Assembly: GCA_902588835.1 (NCBI GenBank)
Contig: CACIQQ010000007.1
Coordinates: 1-64,000, forward strand
Origin: an uncultured Pelagibacteraceae bacterium
GTDB taxonomy: Bacteria > Pseudomonadota > Alphaproteobacteria > Pelagibacterales > Pelagibacteraceae
DNA length: 64,000 nt
Direction of reading: 5' to 3'
A program made the position numbers and the translations under genes. Position 1 is the first letter of the stretch. Each line of letters opens with the position of its first letter. Under the pieces are notes generated by a model, which saw only the letters and a list, made by a program, of their open reading frames with translations, was not told the DNA's origin and made no database searches. This document shows positions 27,544 to 36,213 of this stretch, piece by piece.

Positions 27544-28395
27544 ATGAATAAATTTTTACCTCTGATCTTTGTTTTATTGTGGTCTTCAGCTTTTGTTACT
27601 ACAAAGCCGATAGTAGATAATAGTGATCCCTTTGCAGCTTTAGCTTTTCGATTTTTTATAGTTGCTCTAGGTTTTTTTATTTATTGTGTTTACAAAAACT
27701 TATCTCTGAAATTAAATAGCAGAGACTTTGTCCAGTCTTTTTCAAGTGGCGTTCTATTTCATGGAGTTTATTTAGGAGGTGTTTTTTTTTCTATCTCAAA
27801 AGGTATACCAACAGGCATAACTGCGCTTATTGTAACAATGCAACCAATTTTAACAAATGCTTTGGCTGGACCTTTTCTTAAAGAGCATGTTGGTTGGAAA
27901 CAATGGATAGGGGTTGCTCTTGGATTTATAGGATCTGCATTAGTATTGGGGGTAGATATAGGAGGTGCTCTTCCTACAATTGGAATTGTAGCTTCATTCA
28001 TTGCACTAATATCCATTACATCTGCCACTCTTTTTCAAAAGAAATTCAGTGGCAATATTCCTTTACCGGTAAGCAATACATATCAAGCTGCAGGAGGTTG
28101 TTTCTTTCACTTAATAGTTATTTTGTTTATTGTCGATCCCTTCATTGAATTTAATCCAAGTTTTTTAATAGCAATGGGTCATCAAATTTTTTTAGTATCT
28201 TTTGGGGCGTTTACAATATTAATGTTCTTGATCAAAAATAATTCAGCAAGTAAAACAGTTACTGTATTTTTTTTAATACCAGCAACGTCGGCAATTATTG
28301 CTTGGATATTTCTTAATGAACAATTATCTTTAATTGATATATTTGGCTTCATTGTTGCTTCACTTGGTGTATTTATCGCAACAAGAAAATCTTAA
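27544..28395 (+). CDS. EamA/DMT-family transporter
   Basis: A 283-residue integral membrane protein with ten helices in two EamA repeats. Helix 1 reads FVLLWSSAFVTTKPIVDNSD, followed by PFAALAFRFFIVALGF, and the C-terminal part ends IFLNEQLSLIDIFGFIVAS, both standard for the family. It is distinct in sequence from the EamA protein at 25.6-26.5 kb. Its promoter region is the gap containing the parS-like site. Substrate unknown. Confidence 0.9.
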   Translation: MNKFLPLIFVLLWSSAFVTTKPIVDNSDPFAALAFRFFIVALGFFIYCVYKNLSLKLNSRDFVQSFSSGVLFHGVYLGGVFFSISKGIPTGITALIVTMQPILTNALAGPFLKEHVGWKQWIGVALGFIGSALVLGVDIGGALPTIGIVASFIALISITSATLFQKKFSGNIPLPVSNTYQAAGGCFFHLIVILFIVDPFIEFNPSFLIAMGHQIFLVSFGAFTILMFLIKNNSASKTVTVFFLIPATSAIIAWIFLNEQLSLIDIFGFIVASLGVFIATRKS

Positions 28396-28420
28396 ACTAT
28401 TCAATTTATTGAAAAAAAAC

Positions 28421-28441
28421 ATTTCAACTTAAAATTGAAAT
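28421..28441. repeat. AT-rich inverted repeat after EamA gene
   Basis: ATTTCAA and TTGAAAT form 7-base perfect arms around a 7-base loop, 25 bases after the EamA stop and 55 bases before the aldehyde dehydrogenase frame. On the + strand it is followed only by TATATTTT, so it could be a weak terminator or part of the downstream promoter region. Confidence 0.3.
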
Positions 28442-28495
28442 ATATTTTGCGCATTTACATCATGTCTAAAAAGGTCTTTAATTAGACTTGTATAA

Positions 28496-30208
28496 ATGGC
28501 TAAGACTAAGAAAAAAAAAGCTGTTAAGAAAAGAAGAAAGAAAACAAAAAAGTCGATTAAAATAAGAAGAAAACTTAAAAGCGGAACGACAAAGAAACTT
28601 TCTAAATCTAAAAAAAAGCTAAAAAAGTCGAAGTCAAAAACAATACGTAAAACAAATGGAGGAAAAATGAGTGCAGAGATGAAAGTGTCTTCTGTTCTAG
28701 ATACCTCTCATTTGAAGGTTAAATTTCCGTTCAAAGCAAAATACGGAAACTACATAAACGGAAAATTTGTAGAGCCTAAATCTGGAAAGTATTTTGATAA
28801 TACTTCTCCGATCTCAAATGAAGTTATCTGTTCAGTTGCGCGATCTAACGAAAAAGACGTGGATGCAGCATTAGATGCAGCTCACGCAGCTTTCCCAACT
28901 TGGGGAAAGACATCGATCACTGAAAGATCAAACATTCTATTAAAAATAGCAGATGTATTAGAAAAAAATCTGAATACATTAGCAGTAGCAGAATGTTTAG
29001 ATAACGGTAAGCCAATTAGAGAATGTATGGCTGCTGACTTACCTCTTGTAATAGATCACTGGAGATATTTTGCAGGAGTAATAAGAGCAGAAGAAGGTTC
29101 AGTTGCTGAAATCAGTAACGGTGAATATTCTTATCACATTCCTGAGCCACTTGGTGTAGTTGGACAAATTATACCTTGGAACTTCCCATTACTAATGGCA
29201 ACTTGGAAACTTGCTCCAGCATTAGCTGCTGGTAACTGTGTGGTATTAAAGCCTGCAGAGCAAACTCCAGCTTCTATCATGGTAATGATGGAATTAATTG
29301 GTGATCTTTTACCAAAAGGCGTTGTTAACATTGTAAGCGGTTACGGTTTAGAAGCTGGTAAGCCTTTAGCATCTTCTAAGAGAATAAGAAAAATTGCTTT
29401 CACTGGCGAAACAACAACTGGTAGATTGATTATGCAATATGCATCACAAAACTTAATTCCAATAACTTTAGAATTAGGTGGTAAATCTCCTAACATTTTC
29501 TTCGAAGACGTCATGGAAAAGAATGATGACTTCTTTGATAAGTGTTTAGAGGGTTTTGCAATGTTTACATTAAACCAAGGAGAAGTTTGTACTTGTCCAA
29601 GCAGAGTACTAGTTCAAGAGTCTATCTATGACAAATTCATGGAAAAAGCGATTGCTAGAACTAAAGCTGTAAAACAAGACAATCCTTTAAAAATGGAGAC
29701 AATGATTGGTGCGCAAGCTTCATTAGAACAAATGGAAAAAATCAAATCTTATCTAGATTTAGGTAAGAAAGAGGGTGCCAAAGTTCTATGTGGAGGAAAT
29801 GTTGCAAAAATCAATAGTGGTTTAGAAAAAGGAAACTACATTGAGCCAACTATTTTCGAAGGTAAAAACAATATGAGAATATTCCAAGAAGAAATTTTTG
29901 GACCAGTTGTTTCTGTAACTAAATTTAAAGATGAGAAAGAAGCATTGGAAATTGCTAATGACACTCTTTATGGTTTAGGTGCAGGAGTATGGACTAGAAA
30001 TGGAAATCTTGCGTTTAGAATGGGTAGAGAGATACAAGCTGGTAGAGTTTGGACAAACTGTTATCACGCTTATCCTGCTCATGCTGCTTTCGGTGGATAT
30101 AAACAATCTGGTATCGGAAGAGAAACTCATAAAATGATGCTTAACCACTACAGACAAGTGAAGAACTTACACGTGTCTTACAGTGAAAAGAAATTAGGCT
30201 TCTTTTAA
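28496..30208 (+). CDS. acetaldehyde dehydrogenase-type ALDH with lysine-rich N-terminal extension
   Basis: NAD-dependent aldehyde dehydrogenase of the ExaC/AldB type. The catalytic part spans about residues 75-570: VPWNFPLL-like [25 protein letters not shown] (catalytic Glu) and [11 protein letters not shown] (catalytic Cys). The frame begins 57 codons earlier with a tail in which 31 of 57 residues are Lys or Arg and none is acidic. At codon 58 (28667) a second ATG has a GGAGG four bases before it, a far better ribosome site than the first ATG, so a tail-less form may be the main or an alternative product. Followed by DUF779, its usual partner. Confidence 0.93.
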   Translation: MAKTKKKKAVKKRRKKTKKSIKIRRKLKSGTTKKLSKSKKKLKKSKSKTIRKTNGGKMSAEMKVSSVLDTSHLKVKFPFKAKYGNYINGKFVEPKSGKYFDNTSPISNEVICSVARSNEKDVDAALDAAHAAFPTWGKTSITERSNILLKIADVLEKNLNTLAVAECLDNGKPIRECMAADLPLVIDHWRYFAGVIRAEEGSVAEISNGEYSYHIPEPLGVVGQIIPWNFPLLMATWKLAPALAAGNCVVLKPAEQTPASIMVMMELIGDLLPKGVVNIVSGYGLEAGKPLASSKRIRKIAFTGETTTGRLIMQYASQNLIPITLELGGKSPNIFFEDVMEKNDDFFDKCLEGFAMFTLNQGEVCTCPSRVLVQESIYDKFMEKAIARTKAVKQDNPLKMETMIGAQASLEQMEKIKSYLDLGKKEGAKVLCGGNVAKINSGLEKGNYIEPTIFEGKNNMRIFQEEIFGPVVSVTKFKDEKEALEIANDTLYGLGAGVWTRNGNLAFRMGREIQAGRVWTNCYHAYPAHAAFGGYKQSGIGRETHKMMLNHYRQVKNLHVSYSEKKLGFF

Positions 30209-30225
30209 AAGATAATTAATATATA

Positions 30226-30251
30226 ATGGTCCGTGAGGAATCACGGGCCAT
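30226..30251 (+). promoter_or_regulatory. GC-rich hairpin between ALDH and DUF779
   Basis: ATGGTCCGTGA and TCACGGGCCAT form an 11-base stem with one G-U pair, closed by a GGAA (GNRA) tetraloop. It starts 18 bases after the ALDH stop and ends 6 bases before the DUF779 ATG. No T-run follows, so it is not a classic terminator; an mRNA-processing or stability element, or a control on DUF779 translation, fits better. Its GC content stands out from the surroundings. Confidence 0.7.
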
Positions 30252-30257
30252 ATTAAT

Positions 30258-30608
30258 ATGAAAGTAAAAGCAACAGAATCAGCATTAAAACTAATTGAAG
30301 ATATCAAAGCTCAACATGGTGAGGAGCTTTTATTTCATCAATCAGGTGGATGTTGTGATGGAAGTGCTCCAATGTGCTATCCTAAAAAAGAATACATGGT
30401 TGGTAACAGCGATGTAAAACTTGGTGAGATTGGTGGAGTTCCTTTTTATATGAATGATGACCAATATGAAAAGTGGAAACATACTGATTTAACTATCGAT
30501 GCTGTAAATGGTATTGGCGGAATGTTCTCTTTAGATAACGGAACAGGTCGCAGATTTCTGACTAAATCAGAAATCTGCTTAGTCGTTGATAACGACAAAA
30601 AAAATTAA
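30258..30608 (+). CDS. DUF779 domain-containing protein
   Basis: A 116-residue cytoplasmic protein of the DUF779 family, often encoded next to acetaldehyde/aldehyde dehydrogenases and sometimes named for that link; biochemical role unknown. Seen: LLFHQSGGCCDGSAPMCYP with a Cys-Cys pair and a further Cys, VPFYMNDDQYEKWKHT, and DNGTGRRFLTKSEICL. The start follows a stable hairpin and has no evident ribosome site. It ends 8 bases from the convergent GYD gene. Confidence 0.9.
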   Translation: MKVKATESALKLIEDIKAQHGEELLFHQSGGCCDGSAPMCYPKKEYMVGNSDVKLGEIGGVPFYMNDDQYEKWKHTDLTIDAVNGIGGMFSLDNGTGRRFLTKSEICLVVDNDKKN

Positions 30609-30616
30609 TAAATCTT

Positions 30617-30934
30617 TTACTGTCCAGGGGCTTTGTAGCCAATTTTACCTGCTTTAGCTGTAGCTTTTGAAAAATCAATAGCTTCAAGTATTGTTAAATT
30701 TTTAACAGCACCTGATCCTTCTACAACAAGTTTAATTGCAGCAAAATCATCAAACGATGTAAGATCTACAACAACAACAAAATCATAAGATCCTCTAACA
30801 ATGTCCATACTATGCATTGTTCCACCCATAGCTTTTGTTAATTGTTCCACAACTGCTTTTCTGTCAGTTCCTGGATCTTTCAAAAATCCTTGAAAAGCTT
30901 TTTCAGTGTAGTTACCCATTATATATGCTTTCAT
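30617..30934 (-). CDS. GYD domain-containing protein
   Basis: A 105-residue protein with a dimeric ferredoxin-like alpha/beta fold of the GYD family: YIMGNYTEKAFQGFLKDP, then MGGTMHSMDIVRGSYDFVVV containing the (G/S)YD element, then LVVEGSGAVKNLTILEA. Function unknown; related folds are regulatory or detoxifying. A good AAGGAG ribosome site lies before the ATG and forms the right arm of the imperfectly centred palindrome CCTTAAATTAAGG (30943-30955), which could mask it in the mRNA. Confidence 0.85.
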   Translation of the reverse strand: MKAYIMGNYTEKAFQGFLKDPGTDRKAVVEQLTKAMGGTMHSMDIVRGSYDFVVVVDLTSFDDFAAIKLVVEGSGAVKNLTILEAIDFSKATAKAGKIGYKAPGQ

Positions 30935-31037
30935 GTTATACTCCTTAAATTAAGGTCTATAGTAACAACTTTAAGGGTTTTGTTGATATGATTTATTTGC
31001 ACACTAGACACTTTAAAAGGTCATGTTAGATTAAATT

Positions 31038-32480
31038 ATGTACGAAAAATATGGTCAGTTTATAGATGGTAAGTGGCACAAATCTTCTACAGGTGAAACT
31101 TATGAAGTTATAAATCCAGCTAACGAGGAAATTATTGGTAAAGCATCTAAAGCTTCATCTGAGGATGTTGATAAAGCTTTGTTGTCTGCTCAAAAAGGAT
31201 TAGAGGTTTGGAAAAAAACACCACCATGGCAACGTGCTTATATTTTAAGAAGAATTGCTGACAAGATGAGGGAAAAGCAAGACATACTTGCTAAATGGAT
31301 GACACTTGAAGTTGGAAAACCGTTTGCAGAAGCAAAGGGTGAGGTTAACGGTGCAGCAGATATTTATGAGTGGAATGCAGAAGAGACAAAAAGAATTTAT
31401 GGCCAAACAGTTGAAAGCAGATTTGAAGATACTAGAGTTCATGTTTACTACCAACCTGTTGGAGTAGTAGCAGCATTAGTTCCATGGAATTTTCCTTTAG
31501 TTTTATCTGCAAGAAAAATTTCTACAGCATTAGCAGCTGGTTGTTCAGTAATTGTTAAACCTGATGTAATAACTCCCGGTGTTGTAATGGAGCAAGTTGA
31601 GATTTGTAGAGAATGTGGAGTTCCTCCAGGTGTTGTAAATTTATTATCAGGGGACCCTCCAAGTATCGCCCAACAATTAATTGCCTCTGATATAGTAAAA
31701 AAGATTTCAATCACAGGATCTTCTAGAGTTGGGAAATTAATTTTAAAACAGGCAGCAGACAAAGTTCAAAGAGTTACAATGGAATTAAGTGGTCACTCTC
31801 CATTTATAGTTTTTGATGATGCAGACATTAAAAAAGCAACCGACATGGCAATCGCTGCAAAGTTTAGAAATAATGGTCAAGTTTGTATTTCACCTAATAG
31901 ATTTTACATTCAAGAAAATAAAAAAGATGAATTTGTTAACTTGTTTGTAGAAAAAACTAAGAAATTAAAAATTGGTGATGGTATGGATCCTTCAGTTCAA
32001 CTTGGACCTTTAACAACTAAAAAAAGACTAAACGAAATTGAAGAATTAGTTGAAACAACAAAAAAAGAAGGCGCAAAAGTTTTACTAGGCGGGAAAAGAC
32101 CATCAGGCTTTAACAAAGGTTATTTCTATGAACCTACAGTTTTTGATAATGTAAAAGATGATTATACGATTATGAAAGTAGAACCATTTGGACCTTTGGT
32201 TCCTATGTTATCCTTTAAAAGTTTCGATGAAGTAATTGAAAGAGCTAATAATCATGAATTAGGATTATCAAGTTATATTTGTACCAACTCTATGGAAAAA
32301 GCACATAGAGCTTCAGAGTTGATGGAAACTGGAACAGTAGCAGTCAATACACCTTTAGTAGCTTTAGCAGAAGCACCCTTTGGAGGTATCAAACAGGCAG
32401 GATACGGAAGGGAAGGTGGTTCTATGGCAATAAAAGATTATCTTAATGTTAAGTACACTCACCTTGGTTTAAAAGGTTAA
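31038..32480 (+). CDS. aldehyde dehydrogenase family protein
   Basis: NAD(P)-dependent dehydrogenase of 480 residues, similar to succinate-semialdehyde/betaine-aldehyde type enzymes. Seen: GQFIDGKWHKSSTGETYEVI at the start, ALVPWNFPLVLSARK, ITGSSRVGKLI (cofactor loop), MELSGHSPFIVF (general base Glu; Ser replaces the usual Gly of ELGG), and NNGQVCISPNRF (nucleophile Cys). The C-terminus GGIKQAGYGREGG is typical. The substrate cannot be fixed from sequence. ccdA follows after 5 bases. Confidence 0.93.
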   Translation: MYEKYGQFIDGKWHKSSTGETYEVINPANEEIIGKASKASSEDVDKALLSAQKGLEVWKKTPPWQRAYILRRIADKMREKQDILAKWMTLEVGKPFAEAKGEVNGAADIYEWNAEETKRIYGQTVESRFEDTRVHVYYQPVGVVAALVPWNFPLVLSARKISTALAAGCSVIVKPDVITPGVVMEQVEICRECGVPPGVVNLLSGDPPSIAQQLIASDIVKKISITGSSRVGKLILKQAADKVQRVTMELSGHSPFIVFDDADIKKATDMAIAAKFRNNGQVCISPNRFYIQENKKDEFVNLFVEKTKKLKIGDGMDPSVQLGPLTTKKRLNEIEELVETTKKEGAKVLLGGKRPSGFNKGYFYEPTVFDNVKDDYTIMKVEPFGPLVPMLSFKSFDEVIERANNHELGLSSYICTNSMEKAHRASELMETGTVAVNTPLVALAEAPFGGIKQAGYGREGGSMAIKDYLNVKYTHLGLKG

Positions 32481-32485
32481 TTTAG

Positions 32486-33193
32486 ATGACAGAATTAATT
32501 TTGGCATTAGGCGCAGGCCTACTAAGTTTTTTATCCCCATGTGTTTTACCTTTGATACCTGGGTATATATCTTACGTATCGGGAAAATCTTTAAATGAAC
32601 TGCTTGAGGAAAAAAAAGTTAATATAATACCAATAGTTCTCTTTACAGTTGGCTTCTCTTTAATTTTTATTGCGTTTGGTGCAACCAGTTCTCTTATAGG
32701 AAAAATTTTATTAAATAATTCAATAGAGTTAAGAATACTTTCTGGCCTAGTTATTATTTTTTTCTCTCTTCAAATAATTGGAATTATAAATTTAAATTTC
32801 CTTAACTTTGAAAAAAGATTTGAAACACAAAAAAGTGCTAATATTTTTAGCTCTGTTTTAGTTGGAATGGCTTTTGGTTTTGGTTGGACTCCATGTATTG
32901 GACCTATACTAGGATCTATACTAGCTCTTGCGGCTGTAGAGCAAACTCTACTGAAGGCAGTAATGTTATTATTATTTTATTCTTTAGGACTGGCGATTCC
33001 ATTTATTTTATCTGGTTTCTTGATACAAAAATTCATGCTTGTTTCAAAAAACCTTAAAAGAAATATTAATATTATTTCAAAAACTGGTGGATTTATTTTA
33101 TTAGTAACGGGTGTTTTAATACTTACAAACCAACTGCAAGCGGTTGGTTTTTATTTGTTGAAATCACTACCTTTTTTACAAAATCTTGGTTAA
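32486..33193 (+). CDS. ccdA: cytochrome c biogenesis protein CcdA
   Basis: Six-helix membrane protein (235 residues) that carries electrons from cytoplasmic thioredoxin across the membrane for periplasmic thiol reduction and cytochrome c maturation. The redox cysteines sit in LSPCVLPLIPGYISYVSG (helix 1) and WTPCIGPILGSILAL (helix 4). It lacks the periplasmic domains of full DsbD. It follows an aldehyde dehydrogenase gene by 5 bases; the link is probably only co-transcription. Confidence 0.94.
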   Translation: MTELILALGAGLLSFLSPCVLPLIPGYISYVSGKSLNELLEEKKVNIIPIVLFTVGFSLIFIAFGATSSLIGKILLNNSIELRILSGLVIIFFSLQIIGIINLNFLNFEKRFETQKSANIFSSVLVGMAFGFGWTPCIGPILGSILALAAVEQTLLKAVMLLLFYSLGLAIPFILSGFLIQKFMLVSKNLKRNINIISKTGGFILLVTGVLILTNQLQAVGFYLLKSLPFLQNLG

Positions 33194-33208
33194 AAAAATC
33201 ATCTTTTT

Positions 33209-33217
33209 TGGTATAAT
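33209..33217 (+). promoter_or_regulatory. extended -10 promoter for methyltransferase gene
   Basis: TGG-TATAAT (33209-33217) is a consensus -10 with the upstream TG of extended -10 promoters. No good -35 is placed at 17 bases. The first transcribed base would fall at or within 1-2 bases of the ATG at 33224, predicting a leaderless or near-leaderless mRNA. Confidence 0.5.
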
Positions 33218-33223
33218 CAAAAT

Positions 33224-34243
33224 ATGTCATTAAGCTATTTAATAAATCAATCTAGTAAGTTTATTTGGTACTCTGCGCACTACATTATTTCGTTTAAGTA
33301 TGCGACACCTATTAAAATAGATAAGTCTAATCCACCTCCATTTTATGGAAAGATGCCATCAGGTAAAAAACTATTTTTTGAAATGATGAAGCTTTTAAAC
33401 GAGGAAAGAAAACTAATTAATTCAAAATTCTATAAAATACCAAAGACAGAATTAAAAGATTTAATAAATACAGCCAAAGGGAGCTTTGACTTTTTTCTTG
33501 ATTTACCAAAAATTGACAAAAGAAGAACATCAGGAAAATTCTCTGAAGTAAAAACTAATAAAGATTTACCAAAATATTTCTTAAGAAATTTCCACTACCA
33601 AACTGATGGATATTTAAGTGAAAAATCTGCACGATTGTATGAGTTTCAAGTCGAGACTTTATTTTCCGGATGCGCTGCAACAATGCGAAGATTCTCAATG
33701 ATACCGCTAATTAAATTTATTAAAGATGAAAATTTACCAAGAACAAAGTTATTGGACATTGGCACTGGCACTGGAGATATAATTGCAACGTATAAATTAA
33801 ACACTAAAAATTTAGAGATCACTTGTTCTGATTTATCAGAAGAGTATTTAAACGTTGCAAAGGAAAAATTAAAGAAATTTTCAGATATAAATTATGTAAA
33901 TTGTAAAGGGGAAGAGCTTCCATTTGATGAGAAATCTTATGACATTGTTACTTCTACCTATGTTTTTCATGAGGTTCCTTCTGCAATAAGAAAAAAAATT
34001 TTTAGTGAAATTTCAAGAGTACTTAGAAAAGGAGGAGTCTTTATTCTAACAGACTCTTTACAAATGGATGATAATCCAATTTTAAATCCATTATTAGAAT
34101 TTTTTCCTTATTCTACACATGAACCTTATTATCCTAAATATATAAGAGAAGATCTTGCTAACGTTGCTAGACAAAGTGGACTAGAACTTTTTTATTCTAA
34201 GAATGCTTATCTTTCAAAAAGCTTAGCTTTTAAAAAAATCTAA
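33224..34243 (+). CDS. class I SAM-dependent methyltransferase
   Basis: A 339-residue protein. The methyltransferase core starts near residue 170 with motif I LLDIGTGTGDI, followed by ITCSDLSEEYL (acidic loop binding the ribose), FDEKSYDIVTSTYVFHEV and LRKGGVFILTD. The N-terminal about 165 residues include a hydrophobic start (residues 1-25) and an unassigned region. The lack of adjacent pathway genes leaves the substrate open. Its stop abuts the convergent dioxygenase gene. Confidence 0.85.
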   Translation: MSLSYLINQSSKFIWYSAHYIISFKYATPIKIDKSNPPPFYGKMPSGKKLFFEMMKLLNEERKLINSKFYKIPKTELKDLINTAKGSFDFFLDLPKIDKRRTSGKFSEVKTNKDLPKYFLRNFHYQTDGYLSEKSARLYEFQVETLFSGCAATMRRFSMIPLIKFIKDENLPRTKLLDIGTGTGDIIATYKLNTKNLEITCSDLSEEYLNVAKEKLKKFSDINYVNCKGEELPFDEKSYDIVTSTYVFHEVPSAIRKKIFSEISRVLRKGGVFILTDSLQMDDNPILNPLLEFFPYSTHEPYYPKYIREDLANVARQSGLELFYSKNAYLSKSLAFKKI

Positions 34244-35359
34244 TTAACTAAATTTTCTTAGTAGGTGTCTTAATTTACCTTCTGAAGAGTCGTAATCTAT
34301 ATAACAACCTTGTAAAAACCTATTACCCTCATTAGGATTAAATTCTGTTCTACCGTGAAGTAATCTATAATTATCCATCATCAGCAAGTCACCTGGATTT
34401 AACTTGAACTTAATTAAAAATTTATCTGAGTTATAAATTTCTGAAATTTTATTTCTTGCTTTATAATATAAGTCTAGCCTATCTTTTTCTAAAGCTGGAA
34501 CAAAATCTAGTCTGGTACTAAATCTTACTTGTTTAACTCGTTTATTTTGATCTAATTCAATAAGTTCCCCATAATTTTCTAAAACAACATTTTTATCTGC
34601 GAATCTAAATTTGACTTTTACCTCAGTTAGTATTTTGAAAAATTCAGGAAATTCTTTTTTTAAATTTTCTGCCACTGCAAATCCATCGACAAGAGTAGAG
34701 AATCCACCTTTAACCTCATTTTCAATACAATGTAATAACTGGATATTGGGAACTGGTTTTCTGTAAGGATTGTCAGTATGAGGCGAAAGAGGAAGAGGTG
34801 TATAAGCTAAATCATTTGGATTTGGTTTTGACTTAACATTAAAGTATTCTCCGAAATTTGTTCTTCTAATGCTACCAATTGAATTAGCAAAATTTACAAT
34901 AAAATTATCTTTAGTTGGAACATTTGAAATAATAATAAAACCATTTTTATAGAATGATTTTAAAAGCTCGAGCATCTCACCGCTTTCTAAAAAATTATCA
35001 TTATATTTAAAATTCTTTATATTCTTTAGATCAGAATTCCAAAGTGTTGGCTGCATTAATCTTTCTAATTCCTCATCTGAATAAAACTCTTTTTCAATTT
35101 TTTTAATGTCAAATTTAGACTTTACTCCATCACTAAACTCGAGATTTAAAAGATCATTATCAATTTTAACATCTTTAATTGTTATATTCTTAAGAAATGA
35201 AGGATCAAATAATCTTTGTTCAGTATTAGCATCTAGATGTTCTTTTTCAGACACTCTTTCTCTTAACCAAATAGGATGTAATTCTTTCTTTTCTGATCCT
35301 AGAAACACAAATATTTTGTTATTTTTTTCTAATTGTATTTTCATATCTACAATTAACAT
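34244..35359 (-). CDS. TauD/gamma-butyrobetaine dioxygenase-family Fe(II)/2-oxoglutarate oxygenase
   Basis: The 371-residue protein has the two-part build of gamma-butyrobetaine hydroxylase-like enzymes: an N-terminal DUF971-type domain (HPIWLRERV, LEFSDGVKSKF) and a TauD domain with iron ligands in SPHTDNPYRKP (His-x-Asp) and a distal His in RLLHGRTEFNP, with a 2-oxoglutarate Arg in FLQGCY vicinity. An internal ATG at 35344 is an alternative start. Possible substrates are gamma-butyrobetaine or trimethylammonium-type compounds, plausible in an osmolyte-using marine bacterium, but not decided by sequence. Confidence 0.85.
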   Translation of the reverse strand: MLIVDMKIQLEKNNKIFVFLGSEKKELHPIWLRERVSEKEHLDANTEQRLFDPSFLKNITIKDVKIDNDLLNLEFSDGVKSKFDIKKIEKEFYSDEELERLMQPTLWNSDLKNIKNFKYNDNFLESGEMLELLKSFYKNGFIIISNVPTKDNFIVNFANSIGSIRRTNFGEYFNVKSKPNPNDLAYTPLPLSPHTDNPYRKPVPNIQLLHCIENEVKGGFSTLVDGFAVAENLKKEFPEFFKILTEVKVKFRFADKNVVLENYGELIELDQNKRVKQVRFSTRLDFVPALEKDRLDLYYKARNKISEIYNSDKFLIKFKLNPGDLLMMDNYRLLHGRTEFNPNEGNRFLQGCYIDYDSSEGKLRHLLRKFS

Positions 35360-35427
35360 TTCAACAAAAAATAGCTTTAATCAAGCAAAATTAAATAGTA
35401 ATAAGATCTCAAGATAAATCAAAACAA

Positions 35428-36213
35428 ATGAAAAATATTGAATTTTATAGATTTTTAATCTCTTTAGCTAAAGACTTAAATAGATTTTACAAAAAGAATT
35501 TAAACAAACCTTTTAAGGCTATTAACAAAGGTAAAGGCTCTAACTATGATCCAGTCACTATAGCTGATAAAAAATTTGAAAAATTCATAAGATCTAAGAT
35601 TAACAAAAAATACCCGTCTCACTCTATCGTTGGCGAAGAATTTGGAAAGAAAAAAACTAAAAGTGACTACTCTTGGGTAATAGATCCAATTGATGGGACA
35701 AGATCTTTTGTAATTGGAAACCCTTCGTGGAGTAATCTTGTAGCTATTTGTTATAAAGGTCAACCAATCTTTGGGTTAGCAAACTTTCCTGAACTAAATA
35801 AATTTTATATAAACAAAAACACTAAAGAGGCATTTTTATTTAAGGATAATAAAAAGACAAAATTAAGATCTTCGAAAGAAAAAAATTTCAAAAAGATAAA
35901 ACTTTCTGGAAATTTTCATGGTCATTTTTCTTTAGATAAGCTCAAGAAAGTAAAAAAAATTCTCCCAATGATGCAATTTCCTTGTATGGATGCATTAAGT
36001 TATTCTCATTTTTGTGAAGGAAAAATTGATGTTGTCTTCCAATGTGGAAACAAAATTTGGGATATTTTTCCATTGATACCAATTATAAGAGCTTCAGGTG
36101 GAATAGTTACAAATTGGAAAAATCAATTTAATTTTAAAAGTGGTAATGTTTTAGTTTCTCCAAATAAAATTTTACACTCTAAGATGCTTAAAATGCTTAG
36201 ACCTCTTAACTAA
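35428..36213 (+). CDS. inositol monophosphatase-family phosphatase, histidinol-phosphatase-like
   Basis: Mg-dependent phosphatase of 261 residues. Seen: VTIADKKFEKFIR, IVGEEFGKK (metal Glu), WVIDPIDGTRSFVIGNPSW (DPIDGT metal motif) and the second aspartate region KIWDIFPLIPIIRASGG. Residue pattern FVIGNPSWSNLVAI resembles HisN histidinol-phosphate phosphatases, which complete histidine synthesis in bacteria without HisB; IMPase or CysQ-like activity is also possible. The start is about 70 bases from the divergent dioxygenase gene. Stop shared with the convergent epimerase. Confidence 0.8.
   Translation: MKNIEFYRFLISLAKDLNRFYKKNLNKPFKAINKGKGSNYDPVTIADKKFEKFIRSKINKKYPSHSIVGEEFGKKKTKSDYSWVIDPIDGTRSFVIGNPSWSNLVAICYKGQPIFGLANFPELNKFYINKNTKEAFLFKDNKKTKLRSSKEKNFKKIKLSGNFHGHFSLDKLKKVKKILPMMQFPCMDALSYSHFCEGKIDVVFQCGNKIWDIFPLIPIIRASGGIVTNWKNQFNFKSGNVLVSPNKILHSKMLKMLRPLN

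Noticed and set aside
27894-28148. 84-codon alternative-frame plus-strand ORF within the EamA gene
   Set aside because: Cys/Ile/Ser-rich shadow frame over conserved membrane-helix codons.
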